A DNA stretch of 64,000 nucleotides, taken from contig CM053142.1 in the NCBI GenBank assembly GCA_028571685.1, positions 124,736,796 to 124,800,795 of the forward strand, written 5' to 3'. The notes under the pieces are model-generated. The model searched no databases. It had not been told where the DNA came from and worked only from the letters and a program-made list of their open reading frames with translations. Within the stretch, counting starts at the first letter, position 1, and each line of letters opens with the position of its first letter. Origin of the DNA: Heterohyrax brucei. Its lineage: Eukaryota; Chordata; Mammalia; Hyracoidea; Procaviidae. Made by a program: the position numbers and the translations under genes. This document shows, piece after piece, positions 23,130-34,867 of the stretch.

Positions 23130-23236
23130 GGCTGTAAATCTTTATGGAAGCGGATTACCACAGCCTTCTCCTGTGAAGTGCTGACCTTTCAGGTAACAGT
23201 CAAGTGCTTAACCACTGTGCCACCAGGACTCCTACT
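23130..23236 (-). mobile_element. AfroSINE, antisense, 5' half (split by L1)
   Basis: Resumes the SINE interrupted at 21794: 'gtaaatctttatggaagcg', 'gctgacctttcaggtaac', 'cacttaaccactgtgcc' and the head 'accaggactcc'. It is the older subfamily with the 'ggaagcggattacc' segment. Confidence 0.85.
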
Positions 23237-24074
23237 CCTGGTCTAGACACCCCATTTGGACGCTTTCTTGTGTGAAGGGGTGTTCCTCAACTGGAGCACT
23301 TCTCAGGAGCCTCCGAAGAGACCCCTTTATGGGGGGCAGGGCTTGACTACGATGCCGTTCTCCACTGACTGACTCAGTACTTCACTTCTAGCCCTTCCCC
23401 TCCTCCCTCCCACAGGCCATAACAACGGGCATGAGTCGGGGTGTAACTTGCTGGCCATAACTCGGGATGAGTCGTTTTGTTCAGAATGTGGGAGCATGTA
23501 GACAACTCTCCCAGTCTGAGCTGCGAACTATCTGACTAATCCTTGCCATTGCAGTTTGATGGAGGAAAAATGGAACACCGCGGAGCTGGCATTTTCTTTG
23601 TTTTGCCTCTTGCCTGCAGTGCCACAGGAAGTGACCAAAGGCAGGACTCCTAACTATCTGTTTGGCTCGTGGTCCTGAGTGATCACTTTGACATCTTGTT
23701 ATGTGACAACATGTGAAGGAGTTGGGAGAAGGCATGAAAGTGGAGAGACATTTAATTTTTCTTTACACATCTCCGTATTATTTGGCTGTCAGAGGGAGTG
23801 TATATTTGTTTTGCAAATTTTGATGAGGAATTTATTTGCCTAGATTTGGCTATACATTCACAGGAGTTTTGCTAAATGCTGGTTCCTCTTTATAATGCTA
23901 CCGGTGTGTTCAGGATTACTGTGCCCCAAGCACTAGTCCACAAAGTTGTAAGTCGCAGGCCAGTCACATCCCAGAAGTCATCATTTAGTGCTCAGGCAAA
24001 TGAGTGCTCAGCTTCCAATGCACCCTGTCACTGCGTTATAAGCCACTAACTGCAAAGAAGCCAATGGCTGGAGT
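23237..24074. other. Unassigned sequence
   Basis: No gene or named repeat. The minus-strand frame 23481-23735 has no splice or family support. Confidence 0.3.
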
Positions 24075-24373
24075 TTGTTATGAAAGTAAGAACAGGGTGG
24101 CTCCCAGATATCCTTCTAACTCAGTTCTGAGTCACTCCTGAGGCTCACCTTGAAGCCAAACACTACACAGACCCATCAAATGATACTAAATGGGCATACC
24201 AGCAAGGGGTGAAGAAGAGAAGGCAGGAGGGAACAGGAAAGCTGGTAACGGGGAATCCAAGGTTGAGATGGGGAGCGCTGACACGTCCTGGGCTCAGTGA
24301 TCAATGTCACGGAACAATATGTGCATAAAATTGTTTAATGAGAAACTAGTTTGCTCTATAAAACTTCATTTAA
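24075..24373 (+). mobile_element. 5'-truncated L1 3' UTR, sense
   Basis: Related to 13760-14291: 'aatgagaaactagtttgctc' then 'aacttcatttaaagca' at the 3' end. Non-coding. Confidence 0.7.
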
Positions 24374-24377
24374 AGCA

Positions 24378-24440
24378 TGGACATGTGCATGGATGTGTGT
24401 GTGAATGTGCATACACACACACGTGCGTGTGCACACATAC
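24378..24440. repeat. Degenerate TG/CA microsatellite
   Basis: Alternating 'gtgtgtgtg' and 'cacacacac' tracts with 'cgtgcgtgtg', able to pair with each other. The 24366-24656 minus-strand frame over it is a simple-repeat artefact. Confidence 0.75.
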
Positions 24441-25285
24441 AGAACTGGCTGGTAGCTCAAACTGCTGATCATGCTGAAAAACAGAAAAAATAAACAAAGG
24501 TTTTGAGTGAGAGATTGACTGGGAGAATGACAAATGTATCAGTCCCTTCTCCAGGTGGCTAGATTTCATTATCTCAGCCACAGCGATGTGTGAGTTTGTA
24601 TGGGTGCAAGCCTCTCTCCAGCCGGGGCATTCTGTGATGGCCAGCTGTGCACTCATTTCTCTGGGGACCTAAGAACTGACTTGAAACTTTACTCCTTAGG
24701 CACTAAAAGTCCAAGTCGGTGCACAATTTATTCAGTGGCCACAATTTTCAGTGTGTTAAATCAGTGACCCTGACCAACAGCAACAACAACAAATCAAAAC
24801 AAAACTCAGTTGCTGCATTACTTGCCCATGGGCTAGCTACAGCCACACAACTTGCAGAACTAAAGGCCCAGCCTGCCACTTCTGGGGTCTGGAGGAGACT
24901 ACAGAAGGGAAGATCCATGTCTCCCTCATATTGCCATTGGGAGTAAGCAGGAGATGTCCTGTTGAGTGGTAGCAAGCAGCCGGTTACTCTTTCTATTAAT
25001 CTGCATGACATCTCCCTTCTTCTTGGCAAGCAAAACTCAACATACGCTGATGTGTGTGTATGTGTGTTGTGCATGCACACAGTGAAGAAAAGAAATGGTG
25101 CTCTCAGCCACACTGTGGAGGTGGTCTCTTTTGCAGCATGAGAAGTTTACCTGGGAGGTTATCACGCATCAGCAAAGGCACTGCATGATCAAGATTGTGG
25201 GGCGATGACTAATTTTCCAGCTCTTCCCCAGCTTAGAATGTTTGTGTCTCTGCAAGGAATTCACATACGGGCACAATCAAGGGCA
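24441..25285. other. Unassigned sequence
   Basis: No gene. 24775-24800 is a short 'caacaacaac' tract. A few TG-rich stretches occur near 25050-25075. Confidence 0.3.
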
Positions 25286-25289
25286 GGCA

Positions 25290-25400
25290 GTGAGGCTGTG
25301 TTGTGTGGCAGCTATGACACTGGACTCGGAATCAAACTTGGGGGGTCCTAGCCCCACTGCAAGCTGATCTTTCAACTCTGGGCCTCAGTCCTTGCCTATA
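25290..25400 (+). mobile_element. MIR fragment, sense
   Basis: 'gtggcagctatgacactgg' to 'ctctgggcctcagtcc', with the MIR core pattern of a tRNA-derived ancient SINE. Confidence 0.55.
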
Positions 25401-25405
25401 AACAC

Positions 25406-25467
25406 AATAGCTCTAAATTTAAATGATTCTGAAAATAATAGCTCTAAATTTAAATGATGCTGAAAAG
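25406..25467 (+). repeat. 31-bp tandem duplication
   Basis: 'aatagctctaaatttaaatg' occurs at 25406 and again at 25437, a period of 31 bp, differing at a few bases. It adjoins a MIR fragment. Confidence 0.85.
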
Positions 25468-26607
25468 GGAAAAAAAAGGATTCTGGGGTGGAGGAATGCA
25501 GACAGCTACCATAGTTAACTACTATTCTGCTCAGGAGGTGGTTATCACCAGTTTAGACTCTAATAAATATAAACCAAATGTAGAAATGCCAGGGTAGGTG
25601 AAGCCACTCTAAGCGCTTCTCTTAAATCATAAGGGACAAGGAGCCCATTACCAAGCAAGGCTCCCAATATAATTTCCCCGTTGTCACCAGTCCCCTTGGC
25701 ATGCAGAGCTGCAAACAAAAGGCACCTCTGACACTGTTAAGAGTATTCATGGGATGCCCTGATGCCATTACACACTTTCTCAGCTGAAAGTGATTTGAAA
25801 CACAACATTAAGCTGCCCATTTCCAGAATGGAGGAGAAAGTCTGGTACAAGGTGACAGGGAGAAGCCATTCGGAAAACCCTTTTTGACAGGGTATATCAA
25901 TTCCAAAGTAGAGGGAGGACGGACCCATTTTGTCAAAAGGCAAAAGAGCTTGTGGATTCTGTTAGGAGGCTGCAGAAGTGTCAGTCTCTTTCAGAAGTAT
26001 CAGAAGCGTGTCAATGAAAAAGAAGCCACAGTGGACAGAGCTGACAGAGCAAGCAGGGTTACCGCCTTCAGTGAACAGCCGGTTGCAGATGCTAATTAGA
26101 GGTGTTAAGAAATAGCTGAAAGGAAAAATAATCCCAGGAGCCTGGAATCAGTTTGGGTGTGTTTCTAGTCATTCCACTCCCAGAACACACTAAAGAAGTC
26201 TGCAAAAATATGATGATTCATTTAACAAGACCATAAATAGGCAATAAAGCTTCTAAGACAAAATTCTATCTGCCACCCCTAACAAATCAGAAAAAAATAA
26301 TTCAGATCTTGAAGTAGCAGCAAAAATAAGCAACCATTCTCAGAGCCCATAACTGCATCAGGTGTCCCTTTTCTCTACAAGCAGCCCCATCTGTATCCAT
26401 ACCACCCAGCATAATTTCTCAATGTCACAATTCAGCTGCTCGCTACAAACACTGTGCCGTCTCAGCAACATTCAAGAAACCTGACGTACCAGCACAATTT
26501 TTTCCAGACCATGTAAAAGCCTCAGAAATAAAAAAAGAAACTTTTTCAGGTGCTTTTTCTTTCTAAAAGAATAACAGGAGGTTCATTTGTAAATTAATGA
26601 TGAGTTT
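25468..26607. other. Unassigned sequence
   Basis: No gene or repeat that I can name. The frame at 25737-25943 (-) has no support. Confidence 0.3.
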
Positions 26608-27240
26608 TTTTTCAACATATAATTCATATGCCATAAAATTTATCCTTTTAATGTATGCAGTTCAGTGCTTTCCAGTATATTCGTAAGTTGTACAACCATC
26701 ACCGTTATCTAATTCCAGAATATTTTTCTCACTGCAAAAAGAAACCCTGTACCCCTGAGCAGTCACACTCGTTTCCCTTTCCACTAGTCCCCAGTAATTA
26801 CTAATCTACTTTCTTTTACTAAGAATTTGCTAATTCTGGCTATTTCATACAAAAAAAGGAATTTTCCTTTTTTGTGTGTGAGTCTGTGTGACTAGCTTCT
26901 TTCACTTAGCATAATATTTTCAAGGTTCATTTATGTAGTGGCACGTACCAGTATTTTCTTCTTTTCATGGCAGAATAATATTCCATTACACAGATATACC
27001 ACATTTACTTATCTAGTCATCAGATGATAAGCATTTGGGCTGTTGTCATTTTTGTCTATTATGAATAATGCTGCTACGAACAGTTTGTTAGTTTTTGTGT
27101 GAACACAGTTTGCAATTCTTTGGAGTTTATACCTGTAAGTGGAATGGCTTGCTTAGACGGTAATGCTACATCTAATATTTTAAGCAACTGCCAAACAGTT
27201 TTCCAAAGTGGCTGCAGCATTCTACATTCCCAACTGGTGG
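26608..27240 (-). mobile_element. Ancient L1 3'-region fragment, antisense
   Basis: Typical reverse pattern of a pan-mammalian L1: 'cataaaatttatcctttt', 'gtacaaccatcaccgtt', 'ttccattacacagatatacc', 'tgaataatgctgctacgaac' and 'aactgccaaacagttttcc'. It is strongly diverged from the afrotherian L1 copies here. Confidence 0.8.
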
Positions 27241-29864
27241 ATTTTAAAACTTCCTCTTAAACTGTCCCATTCTGAAACTTTATTTCTGAAAATTCCAGTT
27301 ACTTTTCATTCTACATCATTTTAAAATCACCTTGCTGGAAAGATCTTGCATGTCTACTTACATTTTAATGAATGTAATGTACAACTTCATTTCTACGTAT
27401 ACGTTAAGCATGTCATGCTGTGTTTTTCATTTATGTCAGAGGAAATGTGTTGTCTTTCCCAAGAGCAGGGTCAACACAGAGTCTACAGCACGGCAGTCCC
27501 CCAGCACAAACGTGTACTTTCCAAGTCACACTTCCTCTCCTCGTAGCAAGCAGTCAGATGTTTTTGACTGTGTGAGGCAACCAAAGACATTAATTTTTCT
27601 CTCAACTCCAGTCATTTTTGGAGTAAGATGAATTTTTTTTTTTTTTTTTGTAAATGACTGATGACAACGTGTGTGCCACAGCAGGTAGGATATGCAGAGC
27701 CTGGGAAGCAGTCTCCTTACTAATACTTTGTGTCAGTCACACCCTTGTTAGCATTGTGTTCAATTTTGTCCTCTTTAATTTAAAAAGACAATGTAACAGA
27801 GCAACTGGACAGAATCCCAAGAAGGGAAGTAAAAATAATTTAAGAAGTGGAAAACAGATGATACGAAGGAAGTCAAAGGATCTGTGACAGTTTTGCCTGA
27901 AGGAAAGAATGAGGCAAGATTTGATCATACTCTCCACACATGGCTTTGTTAAAGAAGAGTGAGTGACCAGTTCTCCAAGCTAACAGTGAAACAAGCAAGA
28001 GGAAATACTATTTAACTCAAATCAGTACGATTCTATGGTTGGAAAGAGGAAAAAATTTTTGATCTTCACATTAAATATATGACCAAAGCCCATGGGTCTC
28101 CATCTCTGGAGTTCTTCAAAAGGACACGAGGAATCTTTCTCTATATTCACCTGCCAAAAATCTTAAGGTCTCCTTCTGTTATTGGTATTTATGATGCAGT
28201 AAACCAGGAACTACAGCAGCTGCAAGAGGGCAAAACTGAATTCACTAGTCCTTAGTCCTTAGACTGTATGATGTTGAGAAAGTTTTGCAACCTATACCGT
28301 GGACGTAAACAGAGGATCCTCACAGTCACATGCCCCTGTGAAAATATAAGCTACATAGTTTCTGCCTGGCAGGACAGGCAGGCTCCTCTCTGGGCCAGGG
28401 TTAGGTGACAGAGGCTGGATGCTGTCACTGCCAGCCTGATGCAGAAAGTTTCTCTGGCTCTGCCTGCTGGTGGTTACCCTGTGTCAGTGCCTTATACAGC
28501 AAAGGCTTGGAAAGCCCACCTTTCACTCTGTCCTTGTTCAGCGGGGTTGTCTGAAGGTCAGCTGAGGCACAGCAGAAAGACACTAGGGCTTACAGTCCAA
28601 AGGCTAGTTGTCTAAGCTATGTACTGGGAAAATCAATTGCTACTGTATGGCTTAATTTTTCCCATTTGAGAAAAAAAGAGAAAATACCATTTTTACAATT
28701 AAATGAATATATGTGCAAAAGAACTGAAGTATTGCTGAGTGCATCACAGATGGAAATACATGCATCCAAAAGTCAAACTGAAAGAGTCAGTCAGCTGGAA
28801 CATCCACTGTTATGCTGTACAATGACAGCTACTTCTAATCAAGATCCTAAGGAGCTATATGATAAAAAAAAAAAGTATTTGGTAAACTTACTTGGGCTTT
28901 AATGATAACATGTGATGCTGATGCCCACGTTCCATTTCCATTTGTGTGTTCAGATCCCTATAGAACTCAACAGACAAGGGAGACCGAACACATAAAACTG
29001 ACACATTCCTGACTCTCTTGAATAGTACCTTCAAAACTCCATCTCGTTCATGAATATATCATCTCCTGTACCTTTTTCTAAGCATATCTGTAATTTGAGC
29101 CTTCAGTTTTTACAAATAGATATGCACTGTTCCTATGCTAACCTCCCCTGTCCTGCAAAAAATTCCACTCAACTGATAATTTACCTGGTGGCTATTATAA
29201 TTGCCCAAATGAAAAATCAGAGTTTAGACTATGTATGTGGGAGCAGACAGAAAAAATTTGGACATAAATGCATAAACTCAATTATTTTCTTTGATTGTAT
29301 GTGGGAAGTAAAGGAGAAGAAAAAGTCTGGGAATCAGCTGAGGTTCCTATCACACTTGGTCAAGCAAGTGCGGTGATGCTATTTAATGATAAGCAAGACA
29401 GGAAGAGTAGCTGGTCTAAAGAAGAAGGTACTGCATTGAGATAAGGGCATGTTGAATGATTTGGAAACAGTCATGGTTATATCCCAGGTAGAGTGACAGG
29501 ACAGATGTAAGTGTTCCAGGGAAAGTACATAGGAACGGGGAAATAAAAAACTAGTTGATGTTAGAACCAACATATCAACTGAGAACACACAAAGATGAAT
29601 CCATTCCTTCCTCTATACGGCAAATTCTTACCCACGGAACAATGAATTTAGGCTGGCCTCTGACATCTTACACAGAACAGTCCTCTGAGGAGTACCAGGA
29701 AACCATCGAACAAACACACACAACAACAAGGTTCTTCGTGCTCAAAAAAATGTGAAAAACACTCTTTTTTGTTGAAGGACTTTTCCAAACCTTTGATATG
29801 CTACTATGTATTGCTCTTCTCTAGTTAGCTATGCAATTTTCAGATCTGACTGAAACAAAAACAA
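27241..29864. other. Unassigned sequence
   Basis: 2.6 kb with no gene recognised. It holds an 18-T run near 27631-27649. Open frames at 27332-27631 and 29050-29376 lack splice or family support. No recent repeat is obvious here. Confidence 0.3.
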
Positions 29865-29935
29865 AAAACAAACCCATTGCAGTCCAGCAGATTTCAAATG
29901 ATAATGCCCTGTAGGGTTTTCAAGGCCATAATTTT
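29865..29935 (-). mobile_element. Old AfroSINE, antisense, 3' part (split)
   Basis: 'aacccattgcagtccagc' to 'gggttttcaaggccataattt'. It stops at the L1 T-rich end. The matching other half starts at 31787, with the duplicated junction 'caaggccataatttt' (29921-29935) and 'caaggctataatttt' (31772-31786), 15 bp, one mismatch. Confidence 0.8.
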
Positions 29936-30177
29936 GTTTGGAATTTATTGTGCTTTAGGTAAAGGCTTACAAAGCAAATTAGTTTCTCATTAAGCAATTA
30001 AGAGACACACTGTTTTGTGACACTGGTTGCCAACTCTGTGACCTGTTGGCACTCGTTCCTTCTTGACCTTGGGTTCCCCATTTCCATTTGCTCTGCTTTC
30101 TTGTCACCTCTTGCTTTCTCATTCTTGCCCCTGGGCTGGTTTACTTATCTGGTCACCTACACATGGTAGACTCCCCT

Positions 30178-30338
30178 AGCCCAAAACCTGCTGTCAAGAC
30201 TATTCTGACTCATAGTGACCCTATAGGACACAGTAGAACTGTTCTACAGATATTCCAAGGAGCACCTGGCAGATTCAAACTGCCAACCTCTTGGTTAACA
30301 GTCATAGCACTTAACCACTACACCACCAGAGTTTCCTA
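30178..30338 (-). mobile_element. AfroSINE, antisense, nested in L1
   Basis: 'aaacctgctgtcaagac', 'actcatagtgaccctatagg', 'gagcacctggcagattc' and the head 'cactacaccaccagag'. Nearly full length. Confidence 0.88.
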
Positions 30339-30339
30339 C

Positions 30340-30522
30340 CTGGTAGAGGGTCAACAAAAAAAGGGAGACCCTCACCAGAAGGACTGATACAGTGGCTGCA
30401 ACACTGGGCTTGAGCAGAACAACTACTGTAAGAAAGGCACAGGTCTGGGCAGGGTTTTGTTTTAGTGTCACAGGGCCACTGTGAGTAAAAACCAACTCCA
30501 AGACACCTAGTGACAACACGAA
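30340..30522 (+). mobile_element. RTE 3'-end fragment, sense, 5' truncated
   Basis: Matches 44170-44363 of the long RTE: 'tagagggtcaacaaaaa', 'gactgatacagtggctgc', 'gggcttgagc' and the tail 'gacacctagtgacaac'. It directly follows the antisense SINE. Confidence 0.85.
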
Positions 30523-31216
30523 CTATGCGTATTTTTGTTTGTTCTATATGCCTATTCAATCTTTGGCTGAAGGGTAAACCTCTGGAGTAACTCCAGTACT
30601 GAGTTAAAAGTGTGTCTGGGGCCCACGCTCTCAAGAGTTTCTCTAGTCTCTGTCAGACCAGTAAATCTTCTCTTTTTCAGTTAGAACTTTGTTCTACATT
30701 TTTCTCCATCTTTCTCTGGGACCCTCCATTGTGATCCCTGTCTGAGATCTCACTGGTAGTAGCTGGGCACCATCTAGTTATGCTGGACTTAGTCTGGTGT
30801 AGGCGATGCTAGTTGTGGTACATTAGTCCTCGGGGCTAATCTTTCCCTTGTATCTTTTGTTTTCTTCATTATACCGTCCATCAGATAAGGTAGAATCAGT
30901 AGAGTATCTTAGGGGACCACTTAAAAGCTTCAAGACCCCAGATGCTACCCACCAAGATAAGATGTACAACATTTTCTACATGTTATGCCAACTGGGCTAA
31001 ATGTCCCCCGAGACCCTGGTTCCCAGGCCTCCGCCCACTAAGTGGGTCCCTCAGGGAGTTTGGATGTGTCTACGAAGCTGCTGTGACTTTCCTTTGGTAC
31101 AGTTCTGTTGACTTTCCTAGTATTGTGTACTGTTCTATGCCTCATCCAAGTTACCACTTACTTACTGTCTACTTAGTGTTTTTCCCTCACCCTCTCCTCT
31201 CCCTTGTGACCAATCA

Positions 31217-31746
31217 CCTGTCATAAAGTGAATTGGGTCTCCCCCATCCCCCCAAAATGTGTATAGTAATCTGGCTGGGTCATGACTGCCAGTATTGTGT
31301 GACTATCCTCCATTCCCTGATTTTCCTATGCTGTAAATCCTGATCTTTGCCTGTGATTAACAGATACCTTATGTTAAAAAGCATTAGGGTGGGATTGCAA
31401 CACCCTAAGGGAGTTGCCTTCGAGTGTGGCTTGTACCCTCTTTTATCCTACAAGTGATAAAGGGAAAGCTAAGCAAGCAGAGAGTCGGGGGTCTCAGACC
31501 ATCACGAAACCAGCTCCGGAAGCAGCGTGTATCCTTCAGACCTGAAGTTCCTGCACAGAGATGCTCTCAGAACAAAGACTGATGCAAAGCAAGGCCTTTC
31601 CTCCAGAGCTGACAGAGACAGAGTGCCTCCACCTAGAGCTGGTACCCAGACTTCTAGCCTACTAGACTGTGTGAGAATAAACTTTTGTTTGTTAAAGCCA
31701 TCCACCTGTGGTATTTCTGTTAGAGCAGTACCAGATGACTAAGACA
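31217..31746 (+). mobile_element. LTR of MaLR type, solo, nested in L1
   Basis: Starts near 'tgtcataaagtgaattggg', includes 'ccccccaaaatgtg', 'gtgtgagaataaac' (poly(A) signal), 'aaagccatccacctgtgg', and ends 'gatgactaagaca' at 31746. The L1 sequence resumes right after it. I could not resolve a clean TSD. Confidence 0.8.
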
Positions 31747-31786
31747 CCATCAAAGAGGGTTTCTTTCTGTGCAAGGCTATAATTTT

Positions 31787-31893
31787 TACGGAAGCAACTT
31801 CTACATCATTCTTCTATGGAGCAGCTGGTGTGTTCAAACTACTGACCTTTCAGTTAGCTGCCACGTGGTAAACCACTGCAGCACCAAGGCTCC
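31787..31893 (-). mobile_element. Old AfroSINE, antisense, 5' part (split)
   Basis: Continuation of 29865-29935: 'ttacggaagcaacttc', 'gagcagctggtgtgttc', 'gacctttcagttagctgcc' and the head 'agcaccaaggctcc'. Confidence 0.8.
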
Positions 31894-32998
31894 TTCCAGA
31901 GCCCACTAGAGGAGGGCTCTCTCTTTAACACCTTCACTTTGGTACCGAGCAAGATCAGGTTCCGGGATGGATGCACTTGACAGAGCTTCAGTCTAGGGCA
32001 CAGTGGGCTTCTCTCTTGACAGCCTCACTCTCTATTTCCAGGAGCTTTGTCAGGTGAAAAACCAGGGACCTGCCATCTTGGCAGAAGGCTACACTGTGTC
32101 TTTCTCCCTGGCTCCTTTTTTTCGAGGGAAGCAGGGGATTTGGGGAGATGCACTCTTTTAAGACTTGGAGAAGCAAAGCAGGCTGAGACTGGGGCTGCGG
32201 CTGTCTGGGAACAGGTCAGGACATCTCGTCCTCTCTCCTCACAGGTTGGCTTTCTCCCTTCTGGCTCTTGTATTAACTAGTCTAACAGGTAAGGGAACCC
32301 AGGGCTTGCTCCTCCAAATCTGACTTCAAGTTGTTTTGATGTAAAGGTTGGGGGCTTCTTTGTTCTGGTTCTCATTTAATGTTTGCTTCTCCTCTGACCT
32401 TATTACCAGGATTAGAGAAAAGGAGGCAACTATACAGCCAGGATCTGATGCTAACTTCCACAAAGGGACACTTCAGCATTTCCCAACCAGCCTCATGAAA
32501 TGACTACCCTGGTACTTAAGGCTAAAATTTACTACTTATAAAAAACATTCCTCTCCCTTATTCCCTGTCTGTATTATTTCTCTGTTTATCTTCTTGGGAT
32601 TCATAGACAGTGTCCAGAACAAGACTTGAGGATTAGAATGTCCATGTCTTGGCCATACTGCATCCAACTGTGTTCTGTATCTCCTGGACATTTTAGAAAT
32701 CAGGTTCAAGTTTTAACTCACCTCTCCAGGACATTGTTGCATTTCTGTAACTTCCATACTGTGTCTCCTTCCACATATAGTAAACTGTCTGACACTTACA
32801 GCTGAAGAAATGTTATTTTAGGCCTTACAGTTTTTCTACTTTTGAACACACTGGACATCACTATGAGGTTAATTTAAGACTGTTATTTCTGATGGGATAT
32901 TGGCCAAGGGTGGACAGTGACACCAACCTTTCAAAAGTGTTCACAAGGCTCAAGTCCAGAATAGATTTGCATGCGTAGAACGTGACAGAAAACAAACA
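31894..32998. other. Unassigned sequence
   Basis: No gene or named repeat. The frames at 31988-32176 (-) and 32047-32280 (+) overlap each other and have no splice support. Confidence 0.3.
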
Positions 32999-33155
32999 AA
33001 AAAACCACTGCTGTACAGTCGATTCTGACTCATAATGACCCTACAGAAAGAGCAGAACTTCCCCAAAGAGTTTCCAAGAAGTGCTTGGCAGATCTGAACT
33101 GCTACCTTTTGGTTAGCAGCCACAGCACTTAACCACTATGCCACCAGGGTTTCTG
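32999..33155 (-). mobile_element. AfroSINE, antisense, full length
   Basis: 'aaaaccactgctgtacagtc', 'gactcataatgaccctacag', 'ggcagatctgaactgc', 'ttttggttagcagccac' and the head 'atgccaccagggtttc'. It is among the best preserved copies. Confidence 0.9.
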
Positions 33156-33506
33156 GAACATGAGAAATGACAGAAATGACCTTGTTTAGTTATATTTGAA
33201 ACACTGAGGTACTCAAAGAAGACACTAATTTGCTGCCTGAATCTAAAGGTGTAACACTGATGGAAAACAAAACAGGGGTCCTATTTCATTTTTCTATTTT
33301 CCCTATTAGACATCTTCAGACTGAAAAGTTAAGAATAACAAGTAAGAGAAAACTAAAGTCCTTTGCAGGTGAATACACTGCAGTAGAGAAGTGTGCTATG
33401 ATGAATGGGATCAGGTCCTCTGGCCTCGGCTCATCATGTCAGAGTACTAACAAGTATTTGACAACGGGGCTGCTGCAGTGCAGCGTGCCCCTGGGAGGAA
33501 TGGTAG

Positions 33507-33952
33507 CGTCATGGATTACACTGCGTCCCCCCAAAATGTATATGCTGATTTGATTTGGCTATGAGTCCCAGTATGGTGCCCATCCTCCCATGTGTTGTGA
33601 ATCCTGCCTCTGTGAGACTGATGATGGAGAACAGGCAACAGTTGCGTTAGTGAGCCATAAGCTTGTGGGTGGTATGGGAGAGAAGTGAGGCGAGGAAGTT
33701 GGGAACCTCATACCATCAAGAGAGAAGCATCGAGAGCAACAGCATGTTCTTTGGACCCGAGGTTCCTCTGCTGAGATGCTCCACTGGATTTGGGACTTAT
33801 TCTACTGCACTGTGATGATTTCTCATGTTAAATGGACTTGTGACTTGTTAATGGATTTGCGGATTACTGGACCGTGTAAGAATAAACCTTCCTTTGTTAA
33901 AGCCATCCACTCTGTGGTATTTCTGTTAGAGTAGCCCTAGCTGACTAAAACA
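33507..33952 (+). repeat. 5' LTR of the MaLR-type element
   Basis: 446 bp, beginning 'cgtcatggatt' (TG mutated to CG) and ending 'ctaaaaca'. It has 'aataaacc' near the end as the poly(A) signal. It aligns along its whole length with the 3' LTR. Confidence 0.9.
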
Positions 33953-34867
33953 GAATTTGGTACTGTGAGAGCGGGGTGCTGCTCTAGCAAATACCTAAAA
34001 TGTGGGAGCCATTTTGAAACTGAATGGATAGAAGTTTCAGAAGTAACAAAGAAGGTGCAGATGGTGAGAAACAATGGAGGAATGGTGGCAGCAGCAGACC
34101 CAGAGGCAGTGCTGGAGCCCACCCATGGAGCAAGAGAGCTGAGTGCCTTTGTGCAGGATGCTTTCCAGCAAGAGTGGGGTGCCGCCAGGCACTTGAAACA
34201 GTGGAGCTACAGAGCTCTGGAACACTTGCCCCAGCAGGGCAGACGTGGACCTGAGGCCAGGGCCATCTGGCCATAGGAAGCAGAAGCTGAAGAGACAAAG
34301 AGCTGCCTCACTCAAAAGGTATCGCCATGATCTCAGGGGTTTGAAAGGGTGGAGCCTGGGCTTTCTGTGTTTTATCAGAGTGGAATCGACACTCAGTTGG
34401 GCTTAGGGTGCACCTAAAGCTGATGGGGCAGAGTTTCTGTCCTAGTGTTGCTTGAAGGCAGAGTTCTAGTACAGGGCTGGGGTTTTCCACTCAGAATGCA
34501 GAGAGTGTGGCTCATACCGACAGTCTGTGTAGACCGTCTCCGAAAATGTAAGAGTATTTTCAAAGCTTTGAGAGCTAATGTAATAAACTCTGCTTACTTT
34601 CCTGATACCTGTTAATGCCTTCTTTCCCTATAATTTCTCCCATTTGTAATGGGATGTCTAGCTTGTGCCTGTTCTGTCATTGTACCTTTAGAAGCAGATA
34701 GCTTCCATTCTAGGTTTCACAGATGTAAAGGAATTTTTGAATTTTGGACTTAAAATTCAAAACTGATTTAAGACTTCTAACACATGGGATGGACATGATT
34801 TTGCTATGATGGGATGAATGTGTTACATGTTTCAAAGATGTGATTTTTGGGGTGCCAAAGGGTGGGA
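33953..34867 (+). other. Internal region of the MaLR-type element
   Basis: Opens 'gaatttggtactgtgagagc', then 'gcaaatacctaaaatgtggg', as in MLT1-type internal regions. Several open frames overlap at 33937-34315 on both strands, but none shows a protein domain. I treat them as remnants or chance. No envelope or polymerase sequence is seen. Confidence 0.8.

Larger units (their letters stand above)
29936..31771 (-). mobile_element. L1 3' end, antisense, host of further insertions
   Basis: Antisense L1 3' UTR seen at 29936-30177, 30523-31216 and 31747-31771 ('ccatcaaagagggtttc'). It shares 'cccctgggctgg', 'ttctctagtctctgtcagacc' and 'ccccagatgctacccacc' with the family. It is inserted into an AfroSINE. 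It is itself interrupted by an antisense SINE plus RTE piece and by an LTR, listed separately. Confidence 0.8.

Noticed and set aside
24378..24440. CRISPR-like or regulatory repeat
   Set aside because: Only a degenerate TG/CA simple repeat without spacers of even size.
33937..34315. Five overlapping frames on both strands inside the MaLR-type element
   Set aside because: Located in the non-coding interior between LTRs, with no domain seen and frames conflicting.
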